From Firmicutes bacterium UBA3572 (GTDB lineage: Bacteria > Bacillota > Desulfotomaculia > Desulfotomaculales > Desulforudaceae), in assembly GCA_002375985.1 (NCBI GenBank), contig DFNH01000024.1:74399-138398 (forward strand): a stretch of DNA of 64,000 nucleotides, written 5' to 3'. The translations under genes and the position numbers were made by a program. The notes beneath the pieces are model-generated. The model was not told the origin of the DNA. It saw nothing but the letters and a program-made list of their open reading frames with translations, and ran no database searches. Below are positions 24,723-32,247 of the stretch, piece by piece (the first letter of the stretch is position 1; the number at the start of each line of letters is the position of its first letter).

Positions 24723-25811
24723 TCAACAAACCGACAAAACAGACTTTACGAGCTGGGCGTCGACTCGCGGGACAAGGCGTACTCTACCGATTGCTTCCGG
24801 CAGCACAAAAGTAAGCTCGCCGCCGCGCGCCTTCTTGTCGAGGCGCATCGCTTTGACCAGCTCATCCGCAGAAAATTTCGCCGGAACCCTGCTGGGCAGA
24901 CCTGCACGCTGGAGAAGAGCGGTAATCCTGACCGCCTGTTCCTCCGCCAGAAGCCCCATCGCTACAGCGAGCCGGGCGGCTACCGCCATCCCGATGGCCA
25001 CCGCTTCACCGTGGTGGTACACCCGGTAGCCGGTCAGGGCCTCCAAAGCGTGACCCACGGTATGTCCGTAGTTCAGAATCTGCCTGTGGCCCGTTTCCAC
25101 TTCGTCTTCCTCCACCACCGCCGCCTTGAGGCGACAAGAGGTGGCCACGGCTTGTGCCAGCGCGTCCCGTTCAAGCCGTAGGAGGCGGTCAATGCTCTCC
25201 TCCAGCCAGGCAAAGAAAACAGCATCCTTGATGACCCCGTACTTGATGACTTCGGCCAAACCGGCCCTGATTTCACGCGCGGGCAGGGTGGCCAGCGTAT
25301 CCAGATCGGCGACCACCAGCCGGGGCTGGTAGAAGGCCCCGATCATGTTCTTGCCCCGGGGGTGGTTAACCCCCACCTTGCCACCCACGCTGGCATCCAC
25401 CTGGGCCAACAGCGTGGTCGGCACCTGGATAAAGGGCACGCCGCGCTGGTAGGTAGCCGCAAAGAACCCCGCCGTATCTCCCACGACGCCGCCTCCAAGA
25501 GCAACCACCGGGCACGCCCGGTCCAGTTCCTTGGCCAGCGCCAGGTCGTAGAAACACTGTACGGTGGCCAGCGTCTTGTACTCCTCACCGTCCGGCATCT
25601 CGGCCCAGACGGTATCCCACCCCGCCCGGCCTAAACCTCTTTCGACCACGTTTCCGTAAAGGCCCCGCACCCTGGGGTTGGTAATAACCAGGACCTTTGA
25701 CGCGGTGAAGCTGGCGCGCAAGAACTCGCCCAAACGGGGGAGTAATTCCGTACCGATCCAGACCAGGTAACTGTGCCGGCCGAGGTTAACAGCTACTTTC
25801 TTTAGCGTCAA
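24723..25811 (-). CDS. aroB: 3-dehydroquinate synthase
   Basis: A 362-residue enzyme making 3-dehydroquinate from DAHP. The NAD-binding GGGVVGDTAGFFAATYQRGV, VGGKVGVNHPRGKNMIGAFYQP, and metal-binding residues in ILNYGHTVGHALE and YHHGEAVAIGM are intact. The start is a TTG at 25811 preceded by GGGGAGG. It sits between pilM and pilC, showing that the pilus and shikimate genes share one long cluster. Confidence 0.95.
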   Translation of the reverse strand: MTLKKVAVNLGRHSYLVWIGTELLPRLGEFLRASFTASKVLVITNPRVRGLYGNVVERGLGRAGWDTVWAEMPDGEEYKTLATVQCFYDLALAKELDRACPVVALGGGVVGDTAGFFAATYQRGVPFIQVPTTLLAQVDASVGGKVGVNHPRGKNMIGAFYQPRLVVADLDTLATLPAREIRAGLAEVIKYGVIKDAVFFAWLEESIDRLLRLERDALAQAVATSCRLKAAVVEEDEVETGHRQILNYGHTVGHALEALTGYRVYHHGEAVAIGMAVAARLAVAMGLLAEEQAVRITALLQRAGLPSRVPAKFSADELVKAMRLDKKARGGELTFVLPEAIGRVRLVPRVDAQLVKSVLSVC

Positions 25812-25847
25812 GACCTCCCCTTCCTTTCGCGTAACCGGTTCGCTACG

Positions 25848-26858
25848 TTATTGGACCCCCCACAGGGCAAGGCCGATGGCAAGGGCAAATGCGGGATCGT
25901 AATCACCTTGGGTCTTAATTTGGACCGGAGGCTCATCCATTACCACCGGTATACCCAGCCGGTCGGCGAGATAAGGACCCACATCCTGGATTCTGCTCCC
26001 CACCCCGGTGAGAACTATTTTAGTAACCGGATGTTCCCGATCCTGGGCCTGGTACCAGCTAAACGAGCGTTGCGCTTCGCGGGCCAACTCTTCCAGGGCG
26101 GCCCGGTAAATAACGTCTTCTTTTTGGTCGGATCCGCGCGCACCATCTTTTTCATCAACCTCAGCCGCTACCTGGAGGCCCTGCGGTAAGGACCGCGTGT
26201 ATTGCAGGCGTCCCTCCCGTACAACCACTAGTTGGGAGTAGGACACATCGATATTGAGCACGGCACAAGTCGAAGGGTCCTGGGGTCCGTCCCCGGATAG
26301 CCCGGCAAAAACCCGCCACAAAGCCAGGGACCGCAAGTCAACAGCCACCAGGCGCAATCCGGCTTCCGTAAAGCAGCGGTGGCATTCCCGCGCCAGAGTT
26401 TCGGGTACGGCGGCCAGCAATAAGTGTAACTCTGGTCCGTGAGCACCATTAACTTCCCCGAGATTAACGTGCCTGATAATTAAATCACTAACCGGTAAGG
26501 GAATATAGCGCTCTGCCTCCCACTTGAGCACCTGCGCGATTTCCTTCGGCGGCACAGGAGGAATGCGGATGTGGCGCGTAATAACCTTCTCCCCCGGGAT
26601 AGCCGTAACGACGTAGCTAGTACCGGCGCCCGCATTTTGTACGGCTCTCGCTAGCGCGCCGGCCATCTCTTCCGCAAAGATGACTTCATCATGTACGGAA
26701 AACGGGAGGGAAAACTGACCGGCAGCGGTTACCGCGAGCCCATCTCGGGTAAGGCAGACCTCGGCCACCCTGATATACGGTGGACTGAGATCAACGCCCG
26801 TGAAGCGACCGGTCTTATGCGCTCTTATACGCCGTAGCCTACCCAAAGCCCCGAACAT
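25848..26858 (-). CDS. pilM: Type IV pilus assembly protein PilM (actin-like ATPase fold)
   Basis: A 336-residue cytoplasmic protein with the FtsA/actin-like fold. It shows TGVDLSPPYIRVAEV (phosphate-1 loop), VTAIPGEKVITRHIRIPPVPPKEI (the PilM/PilN interface segment), ILNIDVSYSQLVVVREG and KIVLTGVGSRIQDVGPYLADRL. It binds PilN's N-terminal peptide and connects the alignment complex to the motor ATPases. Encoded between pilX-like and aroB. Confidence 0.9.
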   Translation of the reverse strand: MFGALGRLRRIRAHKTGRFTGVDLSPPYIRVAEVCLTRDGLAVTAAGQFSLPFSVHDEVIFAEEMAGALARAVQNAGAGTSYVVTAIPGEKVITRHIRIPPVPPKEIAQVLKWEAERYIPLPVSDLIIRHVNLGEVNGAHGPELHLLLAAVPETLARECHRCFTEAGLRLVAVDLRSLALWRVFAGLSGDGPQDPSTCAVLNIDVSYSQLVVVREGRLQYTRSLPQGLQVAAEVDEKDGARGSDQKEDVIYRAALEELAREAQRSFSWYQAQDREHPVTKIVLTGVGSRIQDVGPYLADRLGIPVVMDEPPVQIKTQGDYDPAFALAIGLALWGVQ

Positions 26859-26871
26859 TACCGTCCCCTTC

Positions 26872-28065
26872 TTACAATACTGGATACCGTTCCCGCCAGG
26901 ACTCGATTTTTATACTCGGAGGAACACCTTGCGCGACCTCCGGCGGCAGGTTCCGCCCGGGGTTGCAGACAATCTCAACCGTCCCTGCGCCCGCGCCTGC
27001 GCCTGCGCCCGCGCCCGGGAGATCGAGCCCGCGCGCAATCAGGGCGCCGTTAAGGGTCGCGTTACCCCAAGCCTTGAAGGTGTCAGCGGCAATGACCACC
27101 GCGTCAACGTTAAAGTTTTTAATAGAAACGTCAGCAAGGGAAATCAAAACGAGGAGGTCGTTTTCGCTTTGGGCCTCAAGATCTCCTTCGACCGTGATCC
27201 CGCCCTTGGCCACGATAACCGCCCGGCCGCTGTACTCCCCCGAAATCTCGATTGTCCCCTCGGCGAAGTAAATGCCGGCGTACGAAGTGACCCCCGACTT
27301 CCCCCCCAGCACCGCGTCGCCCGGGTAGTGCTGGCCTTTTTCTTTTGCTTCGGTCCGGTACCACTCTTCCTCGATCACCGGGAAAGCGGGTATGCCGGGG
27401 TAGTGCTCATGGATTTCTCCCGTTATTTCGCCCGCTCCCCCAACCTCAACCGTTCCCGAAGCATAAGCATCGCCGTTTATGTAACTATTTCCTCCCAGGT
27501 CGAGATCACCGTTTAAAACGAATTTTACGCCGCCAACGCCCTCCGCCGGTTCAAGAAAAAAATTTCCCTTGAGGCTAAGACTGGTGGGATTCTCCGGCAA
27601 TATGCTCACGCCCCTGAGCAGATCGGACGGCGGGAACACCAGGGCACACACTTCCAGCGTCTTCCGCGCCAAAGGTTTTTCCCGCGGGCCGTCTATTCCG
27701 AGGGAGGTTATCTCGACACGCGTCGCCATTCCTGCCGGAACCTTCTTCAGCGTTACCTCCTGGATTTCTCCGCCGGCGTAAGGTACGTGCGAAAAAACGG
27801 TTTGCTCATCATTAAAGGGTAACCCGTCAAACCAACCGGGCTCGTGCCTGATCCGCGCCAGGACCCTTTCTGCGCCGGCGTCCGCTGCGTAGTAGGCCTG
27901 CACAAGGCTTGCCTGCCGGGCGCTGGAGAGCCGGTGGCTTGCCGCCAGCGTCACCACTGCGCTCCCGAGTACGGCGACGACAAGCAGCACAAGTATCACC
28001 AGGACGAGAACCTGTCCCCGTTCCGCGCGCCTCCCCCGCTCCGACCCGGTGTTTTTCCGCCGCAA
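26872..28065 (-). CDS. PilX-like pilus assembly protein with polyalanine-glycine linker
   Basis: A 397-residue protein. The N-terminal Arg-rich tail and helix (RGQVLVLVILVLLVVAVLGSAVVTLAASHR) match PilX/PilW-type minor components. The middle and C-terminal part reads like a bactofilin/polymer-type beta repeat (NGDLDLGGNSYINGDAYASGTVEVGGAGEITGE). Near the C-terminus is a simple (Gly-Ala) run around residue 365. It follows the PilW- and PilV-like pilins and may act as a pilus tip or surface subunit. Function is inferred from position. Confidence 0.7.
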   Translation of the reverse strand: MRRKNTGSERGRRAERGQVLVLVILVLLVVAVLGSAVVTLAASHRLSSARQASLVQAYYAADAGAERVLARIRHEPGWFDGLPFNDEQTVFSHVPYAGGEIQEVTLKKVPAGMATRVEITSLGIDGPREKPLARKTLEVCALVFPPSDLLRGVSILPENPTSLSLKGNFFLEPAEGVGGVKFVLNGDLDLGGNSYINGDAYASGTVEVGGAGEITGEIHEHYPGIPAFPVIEEEWYRTEAKEKGQHYPGDAVLGGKSGVTSYAGIYFAEGTIEISGEYSGRAVIVAKGGITVEGDLEAQSENDLLVLISLADVSIKNFNVDAVVIAADTFKAWGNATLNGALIARGLDLPGAGAGAGAGAGTVEIVCNPGRNLPPEVAQGVPPSIKIESWRERYPVL

Positions 28066-28082
28066 ACGCTTTGCCCCCCTCC

Positions 28083-28604
28083 TCAGCCGAGGGTCCTTAT
28101 CCGCACCGCCGTGCTCATCGTGATTGCAGGTTCGTCACCTTTTTGCCCGGTGAGGGTGATCCGGACCAGGCGAATACTACTCAACTTCTCTTCCGCCACC
28201 GGCGGATCAAGTTCTTGGCCCGCCTGGTCGTAATACGTCAGGAGTAAAGCCGTCACGCAACTGGCCACCGGATTGTGCCCGCCGTCGACCTCGCGCATCA
28301 ACTGTTTCTTATCCGCCATGTGATAGTAGCGCACACGCCGCCCGTCAGCAGCTTCAAACCCAACCGCGGCACTCTGCGCCTCGTCTAACCGCACCGCGGC
28401 TTTCAGCTCCCTGCTCATCCGGTCCAGGCCGAGCCGGAGGTTTTCCTGGACGTCAACCCGTGCTGCTTCCCGGTGCCAGGACAGCACACCCTGCTGGTAC
28501 AGGCCCAGCACCGCCCCCAGCACCAGGCTGAAGATCAACACGGCCACGACGACCTCCACCAGGGTAAAACCGCCGTCCCCTGCGCGCCCCCGCCTCACCG
28601 CCAC
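28083..28604 (-). CDS. Type IV minor pilin, PilW-like
   Basis: A 173-residue protein with the prepilin site GDGGFTLVEVVVAVLIFSLVLGAVLG (Gly-Phe-Thr-Leu-Val-Glu) and a globular region containing VQENLRLGLDRMSRELKAAVRL, common to PilW/GspJ-type minor pilins. It overlaps the PilV-like gene by ten bases and precedes the PilX-like gene. Probable part of the pilus-tip initiation complex. Confidence 0.85.
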   Translation of the reverse strand: MAVRRGRAGDGGFTLVEVVVAVLIFSLVLGAVLGLYQQGVLSWHREAARVDVQENLRLGLDRMSRELKAAVRLDEAQSAAVGFEAADGRRVRYYHMADKKQLMREVDGGHNPVASCVTALLLTYYDQAGQELDPPVAEEKLSSIRLVRITLTGQKGDEPAITMSTAVRIRTLG

Positions 28605-29020
28605 TTCCCCCTGTCCATGGTCAAAGAGACGACCTCATCGGCCCCATGCGCGGCCTCGTAGACGGCCACCGTTACCGTTTTCACGTCCGGCTCTCCGTCT
28701 CCGGACAGGTCGGTTTCGAAGACGGCCACCCGGTAAACATACTCCGGATGGCCGGGGAAAGAACCCGGCGGCCCTTCGGGGTCGGTGGGCTCGCCCGCTT
28801 CCAGGCTATGGTAGGCCCTGTTCTTCAATTCCTCCAGCTTGCCCTGGGCCAGGTTCACGGCCGTGATCAGATCCCGCGCTTCGGCCGTCCAGCGCGCCCC
28901 GTGAATATAGGCGGTCATCAGGGGCACAATCGCCACCGTGAGCACCAGGACGGCGATCAGCACCTCCACCAGTGTGAAACCACCCCGGCCCGCGCGCCTT
29001 TTTTTCTGGAAAACGGCCAC
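28595..29020 (-). CDS. Type IV minor pilin, PilV-like
   Basis: A 141-residue prepilin with the processing motif GRGGFTLVEVLIAVLVLTVAIVPLM and the segment NLAQGKLEELKNRAYHS characteristic of PilV/GspI-like minor pilins. It is encoded directly downstream of the prepilin peptidase, followed by overlapping PilW- and PilX-like genes, a standard V-W-X order. Confidence 0.87.
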   Translation of the reverse strand: MAVFQKKRRAGRGGFTLVEVLIAVLVLTVAIVPLMTAYIHGARWTAEARDLITAVNLAQGKLEELKNRAYHSLEAGEPTDPEGPPGSFPGHPEYVYRVAVFETDLSGDGEPDVKTVTVAVYEAAHGADEVVSLTMDRGKWR

Positions 29021-29041
29021 TTGCCCGCCCCCTCTCCAGAT

Positions 29042-29788
29042 TCAAACCAGGAAAACCTGCCGGTACCAGCCGAAGACAGCCGGGCCCCAGAGGATGGCGG
29101 CCAGCGTGCCCGCCGCGATGAACGGGGCCAGCGGCATGGGGTCTTTCCGCCCCTTTATTTTCAGCAGTAAAAGTACGGCGGCGGCCAAACCGCCGGCCGC
29201 CACGGTTAGAAATAGGGCCAGCGCGATAGACGGCCAACCGACAAAAAACCCGGCCACTCCGGCCAGCTTCACGTCCCCACCGCCCACCCCACCTTTACTA
29301 ATTACGGCCACCACGGCCCAAAACCCTGCTCCCGCCGCGCCTCCCGCCAGCGCCGACCAGAGGTCCACGTCCCGGGCCACGAAACCCAGAATCACGGCGC
29401 CCGCCAGCCCGGCCAGCACCAGGCGGTTGGGGATCAGGTAGTGCTCCAGATCGATAAAGGCGGCCGCGAGCAAAACGCCGGCGAGGAAAAGATACTTGAC
29501 GAGCGCCGGGGTTGGCCCAAAATGGTAAAACAGCGCGGCAAACACCGCGCCGGTCAACAATTCCACCAGGAGATACCGCACCCGAATGGGCGTGCCGCAG
29601 GAGCGGCATCTACCCCGCAAGGCAAGGTAACTTACCACCGGTACGAGATCGTACCAGGCCAGTACGTACCCGCAGGCGGGACAGTGAGATCGCCCGTGGA
29701 CCACCGACTCCCCCCGCGGCAGCCGGTGGATGACCACGTTGAGGAAACTGCCGATAAAAAGACCAACTAAGAAGAAAAACAAGAACAT
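29042..29788 (-). CDS. pilD: Prepilin leader peptidase / N-methyltransferase
   Basis: A 248-residue polytopic membrane aspartyl protease that cleaves and methylates prepilins. The N-terminal domain has the two zinc-type cysteine pairs CPAC and CRSC. The catalytic aspartates are visible in FIDLEHYLIPNRL and GGGDVKLAG. About eight membrane segments follow. It lies between the pilin genes it would process. Confidence 0.95.
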   Translation of the reverse strand: MFLFFFLVGLFIGSFLNVVIHRLPRGESVVHGRSHCPACGYVLAWYDLVPVVSYLALRGRCRSCGTPIRVRYLLVELLTGAVFAALFYHFGPTPALVKYLFLAGVLLAAAFIDLEHYLIPNRLVLAGLAGAVILGFVARDVDLWSALAGGAAGAGFWAVVAVISKGGVGGGDVKLAGVAGFFVGWPSIALALFLTVAAGGLAAAVLLLLKIKGRKDPMPLAPFIAAGTLAAILWGPAVFGWYRQVFLV

Positions 29789-29855
29789 GACTTTTTCTCT
29801 TTAATTAAATCTGCAAAATACCATTCACCAATACAAGCAATCTTGCGCCACGAGC

Positions 29856-29874
29856 AAGCACCTTACCGGTGCTT
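29856..29874 (-). other. Small hairpin between the first pilin and pilD
   Basis: AAGCACC and GGTGCTT pair around a five-base loop in the 137-base spacer. No T-tract follows on the coding strand, so termination is uncertain. Confidence 0.35.
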
Positions 29875-29925
29875 AAAATCAAAATAGTCCCGGTAAACTT
29901 GACAACATCTTTCGCCAATTTTTTA

Positions 29926-30528
29926 CTAATTCCACTCACTTACCACATACTGCAAGGAGTCTACGTTGGCCGGGTCGCCCCAGGACCTTATCTTCCCTTT
30001 TGTCCAGCCATCGCCGCCGTCGACAATCTTGTCGATCTGCTGAAAAATATCTTTCGGCACGCCACGCAACTCGGCGGCACAGCAGTAAGCCGGCCCTTCC
30101 CAGCTGGGATGCTTTGCCCCCAAATGCCAGCCGTAAGCACCGTCATTTTCCAGGGGGCCCACGCCGCCCAGTGGACTTTCCAAAGGCCACTTTTCCAGAT
30201 AAGGACCGTCCCAGTTGTCGAGGTCAGTCGTATACCCGAAGTTCATCCCATCGCCTTTCCCGGCATCAGCCGGCTTGGTAACAAGGCCGGGATCAGCACC
30301 TTCAGCATCGCTGGGCCACGTTCCCACATCAACATAAAACTGCGTTGCCGCCGCGGCAATAGCTTTTAAATCATTGATGGCCCTGGCAATTTTTGCCTTA
30401 TGAACCGCCCTGAAGGCGTTCGGAGTGATGATCGCTGCCAGCACCCCGATGATGGCGATGACCACCAAAAGCTCCACCAGCGTGAAGCCCCGCCGGTCGC
30501 AGCGCAGGTTTGATAGACCAAACCTCAC
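29926..30528 (-). CDS. GspG-like type IV pilin 1
   Basis: A 200-residue prepilin with the site CDRRGFTLVELLVVIAIIGVL and the GspG-like helix AFRAVHKAKIARAINDLKAIAAAATQFYVDVGTWP. The C-terminal part has a GspG-type calcium-loop-like sequence (NWDGPYLEKWPLESPLGG), then a long unique tail with ELRGVPKDIFQQIDKI. One of three tandem paralogues. It is the most diverged and the longest, and lies last in transcription order. Confidence 0.9.
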   Translation of the reverse strand: MRFGLSNLRCDRRGFTLVELLVVIAIIGVLAAIITPNAFRAVHKAKIARAINDLKAIAAAATQFYVDVGTWPSDAEGADPGLVTKPADAGKGDGMNFGYTTDLDNWDGPYLEKWPLESPLGGVGPLENDGAYGWHLGAKHPSWEGPAYCCAAELRGVPKDIFQQIDKIVDGGDGWTKGKIRSWGDPANVDSLQYVVSEWN

Positions 30529-30618
30529 CGGCTCACGTCCTCCCCAGAAGAAAAGGCATCTGCTAACAATCTACCCCCTGCCGGAAAAGAGACGGGGCGG
30601 ATTAAGGTGGGGCCGGAT

Positions 30619-30654
30619 AGCCTGCCCCCGGCGCCTGAACGCCGCAGGCAGGCT
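30619..30654 (-). other. Strong stem-loop between pilin paralogues 1 and 2
   Basis: Eight-base outer arms (AGCCTGCC/GGCAGGCT) enclose a second hairpin CGGCG-CGCCG. It lies in the 258-base spacer upstream of pilin 1. No T-tract follows. It may stabilise or process the polycistronic mRNA, or attenuate expression of pilin 1. Confidence 0.45.
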
Positions 30655-30786
30655 GCTCCGACCGCTCAATATCGCCGTTGCAGGCTCACTGCTTTTACTC
30701 GAGCGACCAGCTAGTGACCGGTTCCAGCCGCTCTTTTACCCGACAGAAAAGCAAGATACAACAGCAGGAACACGTTCTAACAGTTC

Positions 30787-31308
30787 CTATTTAAGCGCTA
30801 TCAGTATGTTGACATCGGTGGTAGTACTAGTCTCATTGGTGAACTTGACTACACTATCACCAAGATCACTTACTATTTTGTTTGCGGCACTTAAGGGAAC
30901 ACCAGTCAATTTAAGATACACTGCTGGATCTTTAGAGTCGGTTCCACCCCAGTCGATATATGTGCCATTCTGGAATTTATAATCTCCGCCCCACGGGTTT
31001 TTCTCTTTCCAGCGTTCCAGGTAAGGGCCGTTCCAACCAGTTTTGTTACCAACATTGGTGGTGAACCCGGGATCTGAGTTAGCTGTTTGATGTTCCGGCC
31101 ACTCACCTACGTCCGTATAATAATTCAGCGCCGCCGCTTTAATCGCCTTATAATCCGCTTCTGCCGCCGCCACCTTGCCCTTTTCCACCGCCTTAAAAGC
31201 GCTGGGAATAATAATGGCCGCCAGCACCCCGATGATGGCGATGACCACCAGGAGCTCCACCAGGGTGAAGCCGCGTTTGTCGCGGCGCAGATCCAGCAAA
31301 CCGAACAT
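30787..31308 (-). CDS. GspG-like type IV pilin 2
   Basis: A 173-residue prepilin with processing site DKRGFTLVELLVVIAIIGVL and helix AFKAVEKGKVAAAEADYKAIKAAALNYYTDVGEWP. The domain end reads NGPYLERWKEKNPWGGDYKF, the GspG-type metal loop. Its last 60 residues (LKLTGVPLSAANKIVSDLGDSVVKF) differ from the neighbours. Codons in the tail are more AT-rich than in nearby genes. Confidence 0.92.
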   Translation of the reverse strand: MFGLLDLRRDKRGFTLVELLVVIAIIGVLAAIIIPSAFKAVEKGKVAAAEADYKAIKAAALNYYTDVGEWPEHQTANSDPGFTTNVGNKTGWNGPYLERWKEKNPWGGDYKFQNGTYIDWGGTDSKDPAVYLKLTGVPLSAANKIVSDLGDSVVKFTNETSTTTDVNILIALK

Positions 31309-31383
31309 TACTTAGCTATCTCCTTTATTTCCTTATATTTTATCTCTTTATCTCGCAACCGCTCCCAGCGCAAGGAGTTATAC

Positions 31384-31881
31384 TTACTTCCACAGGATTA
31401 TCATCTGGAGTCCACCATCGTCCTTTCTTACGTTTCCTGTAGTTAGCTCACCATCATCCATATCGCTGTCAATCTTCTTCATAAGATCCTCTGTCAAAGC
31501 AGAAGCGTCACGAATGGTGACTGCGATTCTGTCAGGCCAGTTTTCCCAGTCATATTCCCCACCAAAAGGTGTCTTTTCAGGCCAGCGCTCCAGGTAAGGG
31601 CCGTTCCAGCCGTCTACGCCCGGATCAGTCATAAACCCGGGGTCTACACCTCGGCCCTTATCCTCTGGCCACACGCCGGTGTCAGCATAATAGTTCAGGG
31701 CCGCCGTTTTGAATGCTTTCAAGTCTGCCACGGTCGCCGCCACCTTGCCCTTTTCCACCGCCTTAAAAGCGTTGGGAACGATAATGGCGGCCAGGATGCC
31801 GATGATGGCGATGACCACCAGGAGCTCCACCAGGCTGAAACCCCGCCGGTCGCGGGCCCGTTTGCTCAGTCTCGACCACAT
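31384..31881 (-). CDS. GspG-like type IV pilin 3 (promoter-proximal)
   Basis: A 165-residue prepilin with DRRGFSLVELLVVIAIIGIL and helix AFKAVEKGKVAATVADLKAFKTAALNYYADTGVWP, nearly identical at the N-terminal half to pilin 2. The C-terminal half is unrelated in detail (ALTEDLMKKIDSDMDDGELTTG). It is the first gene after the cyclic-di-GMP riboswitch, with GGAGGGAGAGCGG before its ATG, so it may be the major pilin. Confidence 0.92.
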   Translation of the reverse strand: MWSRLSKRARDRRGFSLVELLVVIAIIGILAAIIVPNAFKAVEKGKVAATVADLKAFKTAALNYYADTGVWPEDKGRGVDPGFMTDPGVDGWNGPYLERWPEKTPFGGEYDWENWPDRIAVTIRDASALTEDLMKKIDSDMDDGELTTGNVRKDDGGLQMIILWK

Positions 31882-31924
31882 AAACCGCTCTCCCTCCTTG
31901 ATTTTTCAGAATGGTTCTTTATCC

Positions 31925-31969
31925 TTATGCTTGCCGCCAAGTTAAGCCTGGCCGCATGCTAACGCACAT
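31925..31969 (-). CDS. Possible 14-residue leader peptide upstream of pilin 3
   Basis: An ATG at 31969 follows GGAGGTG with four bases of spacing and opens a 14-codon frame (MCVSMRPGLTWRQA) ending 43 bases before the pilin start. It lies just after the putative riboswitch expression platform. No family is recognised. The strong ribosome site is the only support. Confidence 0.25.
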   Translation of the reverse strand: MCVSMRPGLTWRQA

Positions 31970-31988
31970 GCACCACCTCCAAAAGCAG

Positions 31989-32018
31989 AGGCAGGCAACC
32001 CCGCTCGTTCGCCCGCCT
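31989..32018 (-). terminator. Putative terminator stem of the riboswitch expression platform
   Basis: AGGCGGGCGAAC and GTTGCCTGCCT can pair with one mismatch and one bulge. Then come four bases and TTTT. It starts three bases after the riboswitch aptamer, where an expression platform is expected. The T-run is short, so function is uncertain. Confidence 0.4.
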
Positions 32019-32020
32019 GG

Positions 32021-32112
32021 TCTTCGGCAGCCCGGCCGCCCGGCGACTCAGCCACTCCAAACGCCGGGCCCGAGACTTTACGCCCCCGCCTCGCGGCGGG
32101 CTTGCCTTTTCG
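32021..32112 (-). promoter_or_regulatory. Cyclic-di-GMP-I (GEMM-I) riboswitch aptamer
   Basis: On the minus strand the conserved GGCAAGCC lies before a hairpin capped by a GCGA tetraloop (CGCC-GCGA-GGCG), then GGGGCGTAAAGTC, matching the GEMM consensus RCGYAAAGYC. A second stem follows (CCCGGCG with CGCCGGG), then the closing CCGGGCTGCCGA. Spacing and order match GEMM-I throughout. It precedes three type IV pilin genes, a known class of target. Binding direction (on or off) cannot be told from sequence. Confidence 0.85.
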
Positions 32113-32162
32113 CGGCCAGCCAACCGCTTAGATATTCAGCCAAACGCATCCGAACAACGTTA

Positions 32163-32191
32163 ACTTTACCATGGTCGATAATGACAGTCAA
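32163..32191 (-). promoter_or_regulatory. Promoter of the riboswitch-pilin transcript
   Basis: TTGACT (32191-32186) and TAAAGT (32168-32163) are separated by 17 bases on the minus strand. The -35 box matches 5/6. The start would be about 45 bases before the riboswitch aptamer. The -35 box abuts repeat copy B. Confidence 0.65.
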
Positions 32192-32193
32192 CT

Positions 32194-32242
32194 TTATTTC
32201 GGCAAATCCAGCCAGTTTCCTGCCAAAAGTCGAAATTTCGAC
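32194..32242 (-). repeat. Pilus-cluster repeat element, copy B, with a 14-base palindrome
   Basis: 32194-32235 matches copy A at 24661-24703 in the same orientation. At its outer end lies the perfect palindrome GTCGAAATTTCGAC (32229-32242). It sits just upstream of the pilin promoter and just after pilT, and could be a regulator site shared by two pilus transcription units. Confidence 0.6.
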
Positions 32243-32247
32243 CTACC

